Part shown: piece after piece, positions 52,722-62,911 of the stretch | Layout: each line of letters begins with the position of its first letter | How positions within the stretch are numbered: the stretch's first letter is position 1 | Position numbers and translations under genes: made by a program | Assembly: GCA_016618085.1 (NCBI GenBank) | Contig: JABLTG010000038.1 | Coordinates: forward strand, 1 to 64,000 | Reading direction: 5' to 3' | From: Neovahlkampfia damariscottae | Lineage: Eukaryota; Heterolobosea; Selenaionea; Neovahlkampfiida; Neovahlkampfiidae | Length of the DNA stretch: 64,000 nt | The notes under the pieces: model-generated | What the model was told of the DNA's origin: nothing | Database searches by the model: none | Seen by the model: the letters and a program-made list of their open reading frames with translations, nothing else

Positions 52722-52934
52722 TGTGGTTGGTTTGATACATTGGAAGACTCAAAATTTAGAAAACTTGGAAGCTTAAAAATGTAATTATTTCTTTAAACCA
52801 AAGTTTGTAGATACTCAAGTAGAAGTACTTTTCTTGAACCTCAATTTTACAAGTGGCTTGATTCAAACGTGGTCAATTATCAAGAATTTTAATAAACACT
52901 TGAGACTTTTTGTAAAACAAGTCACTTATTATGT

Positions 52935-53119
52935 TGTGATGGACTTATTCGGTAGATGATTGACTTATTGTTTTATGATAGACTTATTGTCTATTGATGT
53001 ATTCATTGTCTAATGAGTGATATTACATTTGAAAAGGAAACTTATTTGGTTGAAACACCAATCTTCAACTTAAAAATACCGTTTATTCTCATAAAGATAC
53101 TAATTGTCCAAGAGTCTTA
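52935..53119 (-). repeat. Right inverted-repeat arm
   Basis: Reverse complement of the left arm with about 88% identity in the outer part (hand count). Its first three bases (TAA on the - strand) are the stop codon of METAP2. Confidence 0.75.
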
Positions 53120-54331
53120 ATAATCATTTCCTTTTGATAAAATCTCCTTGCAAGATGGTTTTAAAACGATTGTATGCTCAAATTGAGAAGTATAACATCC
53201 TTTAATATCAACTAAAGGAGGACAATCTTCAATCAATCCATTGTCAACCAAATGACGAAGAGCTATAACTGAATCTTCCCCAATTCTATCAAGATATCTC
53301 CTACAAAATGCTAAAGTGCTAAATTCTTTTTGAATAACAGCATTTAACTTTCTAGCACCTGCATGTCTCAAATGTATATTTGGAGCATTTGGAACTGGTT
53401 TATAATGACTACAATCAACATCATCTCTTATAGAGCCTTTTCCTGTGGAAGCAAAAGTTTCAATTGCATAAAATTCATTTTCCTCCATTTTAGTTGGATC
53501 ATCGCTTGCCACACATGGAACAGATTTTCCACCATGAATTAAATAAGGTTCAATATTATGTCCACATAAATTTTTGACTACTTTTACATCATATACTTTC
53601 TTTTCAATTTCTACTTGATAAGATTCCATGACTTCTTGAATAGTAGCTCCAACATCTCCAAGTCTCACATCAATTCCAGCTTCTTTGATACCTGCATAAG
53701 TTGCAGCTTTCGATGCTTCCAATAAAGGGTTGAACTGATCTTCCCAGCACATTGTAAAAGCACTATCAATGATTCTTCCATTGAAATGAACTCCAAAATC
53801 AATTTTCATGACATCTCCTTTTTGTAAGACAGTTTTATCACCAGGATTAGGTGTCCAGTGAGCAGCACAGTGATTTAATGAACAACCAGTCGGAAAAGCA
53901 ATTCCTGACTTTAATCCATTTGATTCCGTCAATAATCTGACTCTTGATTCCAATTCTTCAACAATATCAATCATTTTCATACCAGGTTTTATCCAATTTT
54001 GCATGTAATGTCTAACTTGACGATGTACTTCAGCACCTTTTCTAGCATCTGAGTAATCTTTTGCAAAAACTTTTTCTAAATTTTTTTTTTCAGTATTTCC
54101 TGTTCTGCACAGATTAAAGTCCTGTGCATAGTCCAAAATTTCTCCAACTGGCCAATCTTTAGATGGGTATAATTTTGACACTGGAATATCTGGTGGATTG
54201 TTTTGTTTAAGAGCATTGCTTTTTTTTTTCTTTTCTTTCTTCTTTTTCTTTGGTTCTTCAATTTTTTGTTCTTCTTTTTTTTCTTGTGGTTTTATTTCTT
54301 GTATCTTAATGTCTGTTTGATTGTCGGTCAT
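53117..54331 (-). CDS. METAP2: Methionine aminopeptidase 2
   Basis: 404 residues, intronless. N-terminal Lys/Glu tract (ribosome/eIF2-associated), then the pita-bread fold: [22 protein letters not shown] and I-I-D-S-A-F-T (metal Asp), G-H-N-I (His), E-T-F-A-S-T-G-K-G (Glu), F-E-H-T-I-V-L-K-P (Glu). It ends S-K-G-N-D-Y like human METAP2. It removes initiator Met co-translationally. TGATTGG at 54357-54363, 25 nt upstream. Its stop codon overlaps the end of the inverted-repeat element. Confidence 0.95.
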   Translation of the reverse strand: MTDNQTDIKIQEIKPQEKKEEQKIEEPKKKKKEKKKKSNALKQNNPPDIPVSKLYPSKDWPVGEILDYAQDFNLCRTGNTEKKNLEKVFAKDYSDARKGAEVHRQVRHYMQNWIKPGMKMIDIVEELESRVRLLTESNGLKSGIAFPTGCSLNHCAAHWTPNPGDKTVLQKGDVMKIDFGVHFNGRIIDSAFTMCWEDQFNPLLEASKAATYAGIKEAGIDVRLGDVGATIQEVMESYQVEIEKKVYDVKVVKNLCGHNIEPYLIHGGKSVPCVASDDPTKMEENEFYAIETFASTGKGSIRDDVDCSHYKPVPNAPNIHLRHAGARKLNAVIQKEFSTLAFCRRYLDRIGEDSVIALRHLVDNGLIEDCPPLVDIKGCYTSQFEHTIVLKPSCKEILSKGNDY

Positions 54332-54356
54332 TTTTGTTTGAATTCAAAAAAGGTTT

Positions 54357-54363
54357 TGATTGG
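54357..54363 (-). promoter_or_regulatory. CCAATCA box of METAP2
   Basis: TGATTGG on +, 25 nt before the ATG at 54331. Confidence 0.55.
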
Positions 54364-54486
54364 TCATGTTAAAAAGAATCTTTTTTTTTTTGAGGTGTTT
54401 ATTTGTCCAGAAAATCAACTCATAAAATTGAATTTTTCTTGATGAGATGTGCCTCTTTTATTCACAGAACAACCACAAAGAAACAA

Positions 54487-54493
54487 CCAATCA
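54487..54493 (+). promoter_or_regulatory. CCAATCA box of the 7TM-SAM-RING gene
   Basis: 28 nt before the ATG at 54522. Confidence 0.5.
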
Positions 54494-54521
54494 TTTTCTT
54501 TCCAGTCCTGTTTTAACTTGA

Positions 54522-57307
54522 ATGAAGCAAGTCATTTTTTTGTTGGCTTGTTTTTTTGTTCTTTTGAAAGGAGAAAATGTGATTTTAAATGTATATTCGG
54601 GAACCGATCAAAATTGCCGGATAATTAACGTTCATTTTTATTGAATTGTAACTTTTCTCAAAGACAACTGTTTTGATGGATAGTAAAACATGTTATCCAC
54701 ATGGAGATGATATTTGGATGAAATATAGCTGTGATGACGTGGTCACCAAAGCTTTTGAATGTTCAGACAAAGATTGTCAGAATTGTATTCATAAGAAACA
54801 ATTTCGTAATTTTTTTTTTTTCTCTGAAACAAAAGGCAATGGATTATGTGTTTTGAATGACTTCATGTTTAAAGGAGTAAATTTAGATACAAAAGATAAA
54901 TACCACAGTTTCAAATGCTCAAATAAAATTGAAGAAGGAATGCGTATTGGAGACTACAAACTTATAGCTGGAAGTGATGAAAAATGTATACAAAAAGAGA
55001 CTTCGTACAATATTAGTGGTTCAGCAAATTGTCTTCGAATAAGAAACTCCAAATTTTACTCAAGAGTAAGTGAAAAGTTAAATCTAACTTCAGACTGTTT
55101 GTATGAATAATCAACTAACAACATTCCAATATTCAAATGAATGGTGTGAAGGAAACTCTTCTATTCCTTTATCACCAACATTTAATCTAAATGAATGTAA
55201 AAATGGAATAGAATTAACTGAATGCGAAAATTTTATTCAAATTTCTTTTGGTAATTGAATTTAACTTTTAAAATGAATAGGATATGATTATTATTATGCT
55301 GTAATATTTATGAGTTCAACTGGTGCTTTTATTTTGGTTTATTCTTTGTTTTTAGGAAAAAGATGTATCATTGGAGTATTACATTTATTGCTATGCCAAT
55401 GCTCAAGTGGAATTCAATCATTGAGGTTATTAGAATTATTACTTGTCAGTTACCCAAAAATGTTCCAATTTTGTGGATTGTCTTATGGGAGATTACTCTC
55501 AGTTTTTGTTTATTTTCTCAATTATGTCTTTTTTTTTATTTTGACATTTTGGTATGAAAGTTGGTATACAAATATTGGTATTTGTCCAAAATACGTTTTA
55601 TTCTTCAATTCAATTGGATTTCATTTTACCTTTTCATTATTCACAACAATCATGGTCATTTCTGCAAGTACAATATCATTCTCATTTTGTTTGGCTTTTT
55701 TTTATTCCAGCAATACATATGATTCAATGTTCATTGAGAAAATTGGTATCTTTAATAAGAAATCAAGGTTTTATTATTCAAAATGGAGTCTTAACGATCC
55801 TATTTCAATAATTTTATTAAGTATCATTTCATTTTTAAATTTGATGTCTGGATTGATTGGATTTCTATTATTACATCAGTATTTATCAGATTTGAATTGT
55901 AGATTCGCACATATTTTAACTTTTTCAATTTTATTAATGATTACATTCACATTTGGAGTCGTTTCATTTTTATGGTTATTTTTTACTTTTTTCATGGATA
56001 TTGCATTTTGTTGTAATAAGAGAATCAAGAAAAAAAGAGAAGAAGAAAAATTAGTTTTAGAAGATATCAAAACAACTCTATCAAAAAAACCAGCAAAATT
56101 TTGGGACAAAGAACAATTCAAATTTTGGTTAAAATTACAAGGATTTGAAAAGTACTCCAAATCACTGGGTACTTATTCCGTCAATACACTAAAGAATCAT
56201 TTGACCATTGATGAAATTTACAAATTAGGAATCACAGATGAGCATCATCAAAAAAGTTTAATTGCTTTATTTTCAAATATAAATCCAAATTTACCATATA
56301 AAAACAGTAAGAATTTGATGTCATTTAAAAAGTTAGTTTCAACGATGCCTGTGACTTGGGACATTGAAAAAGTGATGGAATTTTTGGATAAATTTGGAAT
56401 ATCACCTGTAATTGCTTATACCTATGCTTTAAATGGATCTTATTTCATGAGTTTGAGTGTTGATGAAATACGTTCTATGTTACAATTGAAACCTGGTTTT
56501 TTAAATGATCAAAGAATTTCAGGAATTTGGAATTTACTTCATTTTAATCCATTATTTCATAAAGAAAAAGGTTATAAATCATGGAATTCTCGTCAAGTTC
56601 AACAATTCTTTTATGAATTAGGTATCAATGAAAGCAACGTTTTTTGTACTCAAAAAATTGTTGGTGCATTTTTACCAAACTTAAAAAACATTGATTGTTT
56701 AAGAGAATTAGGAATAGATAAAGATCATTACTTTTCTGTCATTTCAGCAATTGAAAACATTGATAAAGAATTCATGAACTTGAATGAAGTGAGAACATGG
56801 GTCAATTCAGAATTTGAAAATTCTATCATTCCACAAATCAAGAAATATGCAATTCATGGTGCTTTATTATTGTCCATGGATGAGAATTACATCACTAATA
56901 CATTTCCAACACTCAGAAAATCTAACATGAAACAAAAAGCACTTTTGGATAAGTTAGATACTTTACGATATAAATATGATATCATTCCGATTCAATTTCA
57001 AAGTTATAGTGTTTTAGATTTTGTACCTTCAACAAATCCTGAGTTTAATTCTTCATTCAATCCAGAAATTGAAGAAGAAGAAATTTCATTTGATCAAAGT
57101 AAAGAATATCTTTTGGGAACTTCTCAAGGAAGTCAACAAGGTTGGGAAGATGAAAATTTATGCAAAATATGTTTGGATAAAGAAAAGTGTATGTTAACTT
57201 TACCTTGTCGTCATATTTCAATGTGTGAAGATTGTTTTACTTTGGTGTCTGATTGTCCAATTTGTAGAACTCAAATACAATCAACTATTAAAGTTTTTTC
57301 TGTTTGA
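54522..57307 (+). CDS. Receptor-like protein: signal peptide, Cys-rich ectodomain, multi-TM, four SAM, RING finger
   Basis: Four exons, about 897 residues. Signal peptide (M-K-Q-V-I-F-L-L-A-C-F-F-V-L-L), Cys-rich ectodomain with about 13 Cys (residues about 30-220), about six or seven membrane helices (about 225-465), then four SAM-like domains (about 493-555, 579-640, 655-710, 718-790; W-D-K-E-Q-F-K-F-W-L, W-D-I-E-K-V-M-E-F-L, W-N-S-R-Q-V-Q-Q-F-F) and a C-terminal C3HC4 RING (C-K-I-C-L-D, L-P-C-R-H, C-E-D-C, C-P-I-C-R). RING domains of this kind bind E2 enzymes, so this could be a plasma-membrane or endosomal E3 ligase clustered by SAM polymers. I do not know this architecture. The first two SAM assignments are the clearest. 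Confidence 0.75.
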
Positions 57308-57309
57308 AA

Positions 57310-57470
57310 TTAATCTTTATTTAAATATGTTAAATGTACAGACCAAAACATCATCACATATCGAACAATTTTCTTTTATTTTCCTTTAGATTTTCGGTCT
57401 AAATTTTAATTTACTAAGCGAGAAAATACCTTCTATTGAATTTAATTTCCAGCATATTTTTTATAACATT
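57310..57470. other. Intergenic
   Basis: Between the RING gene and the small membrane ORF; AT-rich, with no tRNA-like fold or other motif seen. Confidence 0.4.
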
Positions 57471-57592
57471 TTTTTAATCTTTTCATTTACTTTATGCAAA
57501 TTTGAAACCAAAAAATCATAAGTGAGGTAAAATGTACAAAATATTATCAAAAAGAACAAAACTACAAACAAACAAACTTTTTTAACACTCAT
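57471..57592 (-). CDS. Small single-pass membrane protein (40 residues)
   Basis: ATG at 57592, frame M-S-V-K-K-V-C-L-F then a membrane helix (L-F-F-L-I-I-F-C-T-F-Y) and a charged tail, ending TAA at 57471. TATTGGAT (CCAAT 57634-57638) lies about 41 nt upstream. An alternative splice past the stop to a longer tail is imaginable (an AAATTTAG acceptor near 57405). A genuine small ORF is supported by the promoter box; no homologue known to me. Confidence 0.4.
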
Positions 57593-57694
57593 GCTGTTCC
57601 GAAAACAAAAAATCAACGTCTAATTTTATTTATCCAATAAAAAATCATTCGAACTTGATAAAACAAATTTTTAATTTCTGAATAATTTATTAAG

Positions 57695-60536
57695 TTATTT
57701 ATTCTTTGTAATTTTAGTAAATTTTTGACCTGCAAAAAATGAAAGTTTGTTCAATTGATTTTTTTTAAAATCATCTCTCATTTTTACGAATTGATATAAT
57801 TCTTCTTTTGAAATAGTTTTATCTAATTCCATTAAAATACTTTCAATATTTTCAGATTTAACAATAAATATATTTGAACATTCTCGTAAATTATTAAATT
57901 GATACTCAACAGCTTCAATTCCAAATTGACGAATTACCTTTTGATATTCACTTAAATCTCTCATGAATCGAATAGCACCATAATTGGAAACTGATAAATT
58001 TCTCAATGAAGAAACTAACAATCGATAAAATTGTAACCCAAGTTCAGTCAAAAATGATTCTCTATTTGAACCAAACAATGTATGAGAAATTGACTTCAAA
58101 TTTGACTGTAAATAAGCGCAACTGTTTAAACAAGCTGTAGTTGGGTTATTACTGAATTGATTTTGAACATCTTTTTTGAAAAAATCATCTTGTTTCAAAT
58201 CTTTGTCGAAAATCTGTTTCAATGAATCAAGTATGTATTTCAACTGATATTCTAATAATTTTACGACTTTAGATTCAACAGGAATGAATAATTCATCTCT
58301 CAATTTAAGACATTCAAGTCGAATTTCAATGGATGAAGTCATTGATGGCATTGCTGATACTTCTAAATGTCTTTCAAGACTGTATAATGTTGAATTACCC
58401 AATTGAAGTAATTTAAATATACTAGTTTTTTGATCATATTTGATTACAGGTCCAGGCATTTTTACGATTCCATATTCATGAAGACAACTTTGAAAAGTTA
58501 TTTTTAGATTTATTTTTTTTAAATTACTCATCAAATGCTTTGTTGACATAATATCCAATTTCTGTGAACAGAACTTTCAAAATTTCATAAACATTATATT
58601 CCCTGAATGTTAGTTTTTGATTGGTTTACAATTCTCCTTTAAAAGAAAGCGAAATTGCTCTTCGTACTGCTGTATCATTCAAATGAATCAAATTCACAAC
58701 AAAATCAAGTTTTAAAGGATCTCTGTCAAATTCCCATTGAACTGCATTTGTATTTTCTGATCCAGTTGATGAAGAAATTAAATTTAAACTTTTCCTTTTT
58801 TTCATTGGACTAACAGGTGCATTTGTTGGTGTTCCTGAATTCTTTCTTGGAGTTTTTAAATAGTTCCCAAAATATCCTTTTGTTGGGGTATCAAGTGCCT
58901 CAATTGGAGCGTTTTGTACTTCCAATTCTTTGATGTAAATGTTGTAAAACTCTTTTAAATGTTTCAGCTCCAAAGAAACGTAATTATTTCTTCTTTCCAA
59001 GAAAATTCCATAAAATAAAGGACGTATGAAATTTTCATTAATTGGTAATTTTGGTGTTGATTCAAATAACCTGTCACAATGTTGAATGACACAGAGATAA
59101 AAATTTTCTAAATTTTCTAAATAAATTCCTAAAACATCAACTTCATTTGAGTCAAAAATAGTATCTGGTTGCACTAACAAATGTTCAACAATTAAACTAT
59201 GAGCATCAGTTGCAATATTTGTCAACAATTTCCTAACAACTTCTTCTTCATGATTTGGGAATACTTCTCGAATGACCAAATATTCTTTTTGAATTAAACT
59301 TTCAACAGTACCCAAATAATCCTTAAAATCTTTCAAATTTTTGACACTTTCCAAAATTGAATTCTTGAGCTCTGATTTGTCAGTTTTTGGAATAGTATTA
59401 TATTTGATAACTGGTGAATCAATTGTATCATCATCATCATCAACATGATCAAATAATGGTAAAGGAGCATTTCCATTCATTTTTTGTTCAACACTTGAAT
59501 TCGTTGGTTCCAATTTATAATTTGTCTCTAAATCGAATGATTCAGGTGCCTCATCATCAGAATCATCACTCAAATCATAGTATTCTTTGTCACTAATCTT
59601 TGCTAAAATTTTTAAAATTTTACCATATCTTTCTTCAACATAAGTATCAATACATTTATCTTTGCTGTTAAAATCAAAAAGCACATTTGCTCTTCGTTCT
59701 AATTTTTTTAAAACTTGATCTTTATGTAAATCCAAGCATTTTAATGGTCTAAGAAAATTTTCGAGTAAATATGATTCTATCATGTCACTGTAAGTTTTAA
59801 TGTTGATAACAGCCTAAATTGTTAATTTAAAAACTTTTTCAAACTCGATAACAAGATTGAACTTTTCCCAAGTCTTTAACAATTAAGTTTAATTGTTTTG
59901 TTTTCTTGGCAGCTCCTTTCCTACAAGTTTTTGTGAAAATTGTATAAGCCAATTGTTCCGAGTTATTTCTTTCTGGATGTTTTAATGGTAACATTACTCT
60001 TTTGAATTTATCAGTTTCATATTTATTAAATTCATTAATATAACGAATTAGTTTATCTGCTTCAATTGCTCTTTTTTTATGTGAATCTATTGTCTCTAAA
60101 TTATTGCCAATTTGAACAGTTGTATTTCCAACTTTGTTAATATTGTCTTCTAAACCTTTTAATTTTTCAGAAATAGGATCTAATTCTTCTTGTAAATTTT
60201 TTAATTTTTGTGTTTGAATTTTTTCATTTTCTTCAATTTCATGAATGGAACTTTCAGAATTATCAATTTCTTCTTGACGTAATTTTTGAAGTTCAGTTAA
60301 TGTATCATTGAATAAATTTTCAAAAGCGTTACAATATATATCAAAAGAAGTTGATTTTTTGGCTTCATTTAAAATTCTATAAGTCAAATTCTCAACAAAA
60401 TCTTTTTCATCAAATTTCTTGTTTTTTTTGTTATTTATTTTTTTTTTACCCTAAAGTTTTCACTTGAAAATAAAGTCGAAGGAGGTTTGAAATTTGAGAG
60501 ATTCACTTGAACTTTGTCTTTTTTGTGATGACTCAT
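57695..60536 (-). CDS. SEC10: Exocyst subunit SEC10/EXOC5
   Basis: Five exons from the ATG at 60536 to a TAA at 57695. The coiled-coil N-terminus has F-E-N-L-F-N-D-T-L-T-E-L-Q-K-L-R-Q-E-E, L-E-D-N-I-N-K-V-G-N, and R-A-I-E-A-D-K-L-I-R-Y-I. The middle and C-terminal CorEx parts have L-E-N-F-L-R-P-L, V-L-F-D-F, and Y-Y-V-N-K-A-F-D-D-C-L-H-E-Y-G. Length and order fit Sec10. The exocyst tethers secretory vesicles to the plasma membrane. TGATTGG at 60549-60555 is 12 nt upstream of the ATG. Confidence 0.85.
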
Positions 60537-60668
60537 GAATAATTAAAATGATTGGATAATAATTTCATTTGATTTTAAGTTTGATTGTAGACGTATCTGC
60601 AGTATTACACATGAAAAGTTCATGTTTGGAAAATTTCCGAATTTGAAAAAATGTTCTGTTTTCAACAT

Positions 60669-60675
60669 CCAATCA
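60669..60675 (+). promoter_or_regulatory. CCAATCA box of the Rho-family gene
   Basis: 22 nt before the ATG at 60698; divergent with SEC10. Confidence 0.55.
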
Positions 60676-60697
60676 AAAACAAACTCGAAAACAGGCA

Positions 60698-61502
60698 ATG
60701 CCCAACGTTAAATGCTGTGTTGTCGGTGATGGTGCTGTAGGAAAGACATGCCTGCTTTTCGTATACGCTAAAAATGAATTTCCAGAAAAATATGTAAGAA
60801 ACCATTTCAACTTAACCACAAATTCAAAAGGTTCCAACCATTTTTGATAAGTAGGACAAAAAGTTCATTTTTTTAAATATTTCCATAGCTTTAATACAGA
60901 TGTAGCAGTGGATGGAAATTCATATGTTTTGTCTCTTTGGGATACAGCTGGTAACTTTACTAAAAAATTAATTTTTTACATCTTTGAACAGGTCAAGAAG
61001 TAACTTTTTTTTTCTTTAAAAATCAAAGGATTATGATCGTTTGAGACCTTTAAGTTACCCTGGAACAAAAGTTTTTTTATTATGCTTTTCAGTTGTCTCA
61101 CGTTCAAGTTTCGAAAATGTCAAATCAAAAGTAAAAATAAACCAAAAAACTAAATTGAAAAGTGGGCTCCAGAAGTTAAACATCACGTAAGTGGATGTCC
61201 ATTGGTATTAGTTGGTACAAAAATTGATATTAAAGATGATGATGATTACATGGAAGATTTGAAAAGAGGTGGTTCAACAGCAATTGGTCTTCATGAAGCT
61301 CAAGATTTGAAGAAAGCTATTGGTGCTGAAAAATACATGGAATGTTCTGCAAAAACTGGAGAAGGAGTAAAAGTGAGTCATTAAAAAAAAACAAAATTTT
61401 AACAAAAAGGAACTTTTTGAAGAAGCTGTTAGAATGTCATTATATGCAAAAAAAAATCGTGGAGGAAGTACAGACGTTGGAAAAATTTGTACTTTATTAT
61501 AA
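60698..61502 (+). CDS. Rho/Rac-family small GTPase
   Basis: Seven exons. G-D-G-A-V-G-K-T, switch I P-T-I-F-D-N, G3 [21 protein letters not shown] in place of the usual T-K-x-D, C-S-A-K, and a Rho insert (D-D-D-D-Y-M-E-D-L). It ends K-I-C-T-L-L, a CaaL motif for geranylgeranylation. The exon 60992-60999 has only 8 nt and codes for the Gln and Glu of GQE, with half of the Gly. It controls actin and motility. CCAATCA at 60669-60675, 22 nt upstream. Confidence 0.92.
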
Positions 61503-61649
61503 AAAACATTTTATTTATTTTTTTTTATTTTTTATTTTTTGTTCTTGTTCACATTTTGAATTATTTTAATATCAAAGTTACATCAAAGTTTCCAAGCAAA
61601 ATAAAAAAGATTTGGGAAAAAGGAAAAATTTTTTTTATTCTTATTTGAT

Positions 61650-62186
61650 TTAATAAACCATGTACATTGCATATTCAGAATGTGGAACAAGTTTATCCAA
61701 AGTTGAAACAACAGAATCAAGTTTTTTATCAAATTCTTTTTCTTCTTTTTTAGAAATTCCAAAAAGTGTTCTGAGGTATGGAAATTCATCTTTTGAATCT
61801 TCAACAAGTTCTTTTGCCAAGTCTAAACATGAAGTAATTCCAACAATCAAATGTTCTTCGTTTCTCACTAAAACATGATGAATTTTATTATGAACCATGT
61901 ATTTTGCAACATCTTCACGTGAGTCACCTTCGTAACAAACAATTAAGTGATGTTTGACAATTTCGCCAACTGTAGTTTTATCTAAATCTTTTCCTTCAAC
62001 CATAGCGTTAACAATATCTGATTTTGTTAAAACACCAATAGCTACAGGTCCTTTGGAATCTTTTTTGTAAATGACCACTGACCCAACGTGTGATTCTAAA
62101 ACGAGTTTAGAAACTTCTCTGACTGTGGAGTCAACTGTTGCGTGAACAAGTTTTGAGAGAGGTACCATGAATTTTCCGACTTTCAT
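61650..62186 (-). CDS. CBS-domain pair protein
   Basis: About 178 residues, intronless: V-G-K-F-M-V, V-G-S-V-V-I-Y, I-G-V-L-T-K-S-D-I-V and a second set H-H-V-L-V-R and V-G-I-T-S-C-L-D-L-A. Two CBS motifs form a Bateman module that senses adenine nucleotides. No catalytic part is attached. Its target is unknown. The nearest CCAAT (62281-62285) is 94 nt from the ATG. Confidence 0.85.
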   Translation of the reverse strand: MKVGKFMVPLSKLVHATVDSTVREVSKLVLESHVGSVVIYKKDSKGPVAIGVLTKSDIVNAMVEGKDLDKTTVGEIVKHHLIVCYEGDSREDVAKYMVHNKIHHVLVRNEEHLIVGITSCLDLAKELVEDSKDEFPYLRTLFGISKKEEKEFDKKLDSVVSTLDKLVPHSEYAMYMVY

Positions 62187-62347
62187 CTTCAATGTGTATT
62201 TTGGTGGTTGTTTTGAAAAAAAAATGGAGGGATCTGATTCATCGATTTCCTTTTACCAAAATTGGGGAAATTTTCAATATCCAATAAAAAGTCGTTATTC
62301 TTCAACTAATTATTTATTATTTTTAATTCTTTTTACAAATCTTTTTC

Positions 62348-62785
62348 TTATTTGAAACGTATAGGTTCTCCGTCTTTGTGGTATAAAACGACATCATGAA
62401 GTTGAATTGCTTTTCCATCATAATCTGCGTCAACTTTGACAACACCAAGATCTTCTTTATCACCAACTTTCACTTCAAATTCAAATTCAAAATTTGTAAA
62501 TTTAGTTTTTGTTTTGCTTTCATAAATTTTTTCAAATTCAATTTTTTGGTCAAAGTTTGCTCTGATTAATTTCAAAACATCAAGTGTGATATCATCAACA
62601 TTTGAATTTATTCTTTTTCTCATGTCTTTTACCAAAGCATGTTCAGTGTCAGCATTTACGTTGAAATAAGAACCTAATTTTTCTCCAAAACCTTTTTTCT
62701 TTTCTTCATTATAAAATCTTTTAAATTTCATTAACTTAGTCATTTTTAAACTTTGTGAAAAAACTTTTCTTCTGAGATTGATCAT
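62348..62785 (-). CDS. Hypothetical protein, probably mitochondrial
   Basis: 145 residues. A basic, Arg/Lys/Phe-rich N-terminal 30 residues without acids near the start (L-R-R-K-V-F-S-Q-S-L-K) looks like a presequence. It is followed by a helical part and a beta-rich C-terminal half with V-G-D-K-E-D-L-G-V-V-K-V-D-A-D-Y-D-G-K. No family assigned. TGATTGG at 62818-62824, 32 nt upstream. Confidence 0.55.
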   Translation of the reverse strand: MINLRRKVFSQSLKMTKLMKFKRFYNEEKKKGFGEKLGSYFNVNADTEHALVKDMRKRINSNVDDITLDVLKLIRANFDQKIEFEKIYESKTKTKFTNFEFEFEVKVGDKEDLGVVKVDADYDGKAIQLHDVVLYHKDGEPIRFK

Positions 62786-62911
62786 TTCAGTCGGTTTGTT
62801 AGTTTTTTAAAATGTTTTGATTGGATGAATTAAATTTTTATTTTTATTGAAAATATTCAAAAACTCTTTGAAATTTCTCTGGGATTACAATGAAATCATA
62901 AGGTCTTCAAC

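Larger units (their letters stand above)
51836..53119. mobile_element. Inverted-repeat (foldback / TIR) element with one internal ORF
   Basis: Two arms of roughly 185 nt in inverted orientation enclose 1.28 kb. Both arms start TAAGACTCTTGGACAATTAG (outer 20 nt identical). By hand alignment there are about 19 differences in the outer 155 nt, with no gap. Inside each arm about 19-nt units based on CAATAAGTCTATCA are repeated. Flanks are compatible with a TA or AAT target duplication but do not decide. No transposase is recognisable. It looks like a non-autonomous DNA transposon or a composite foldback. Confidence 0.65.
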
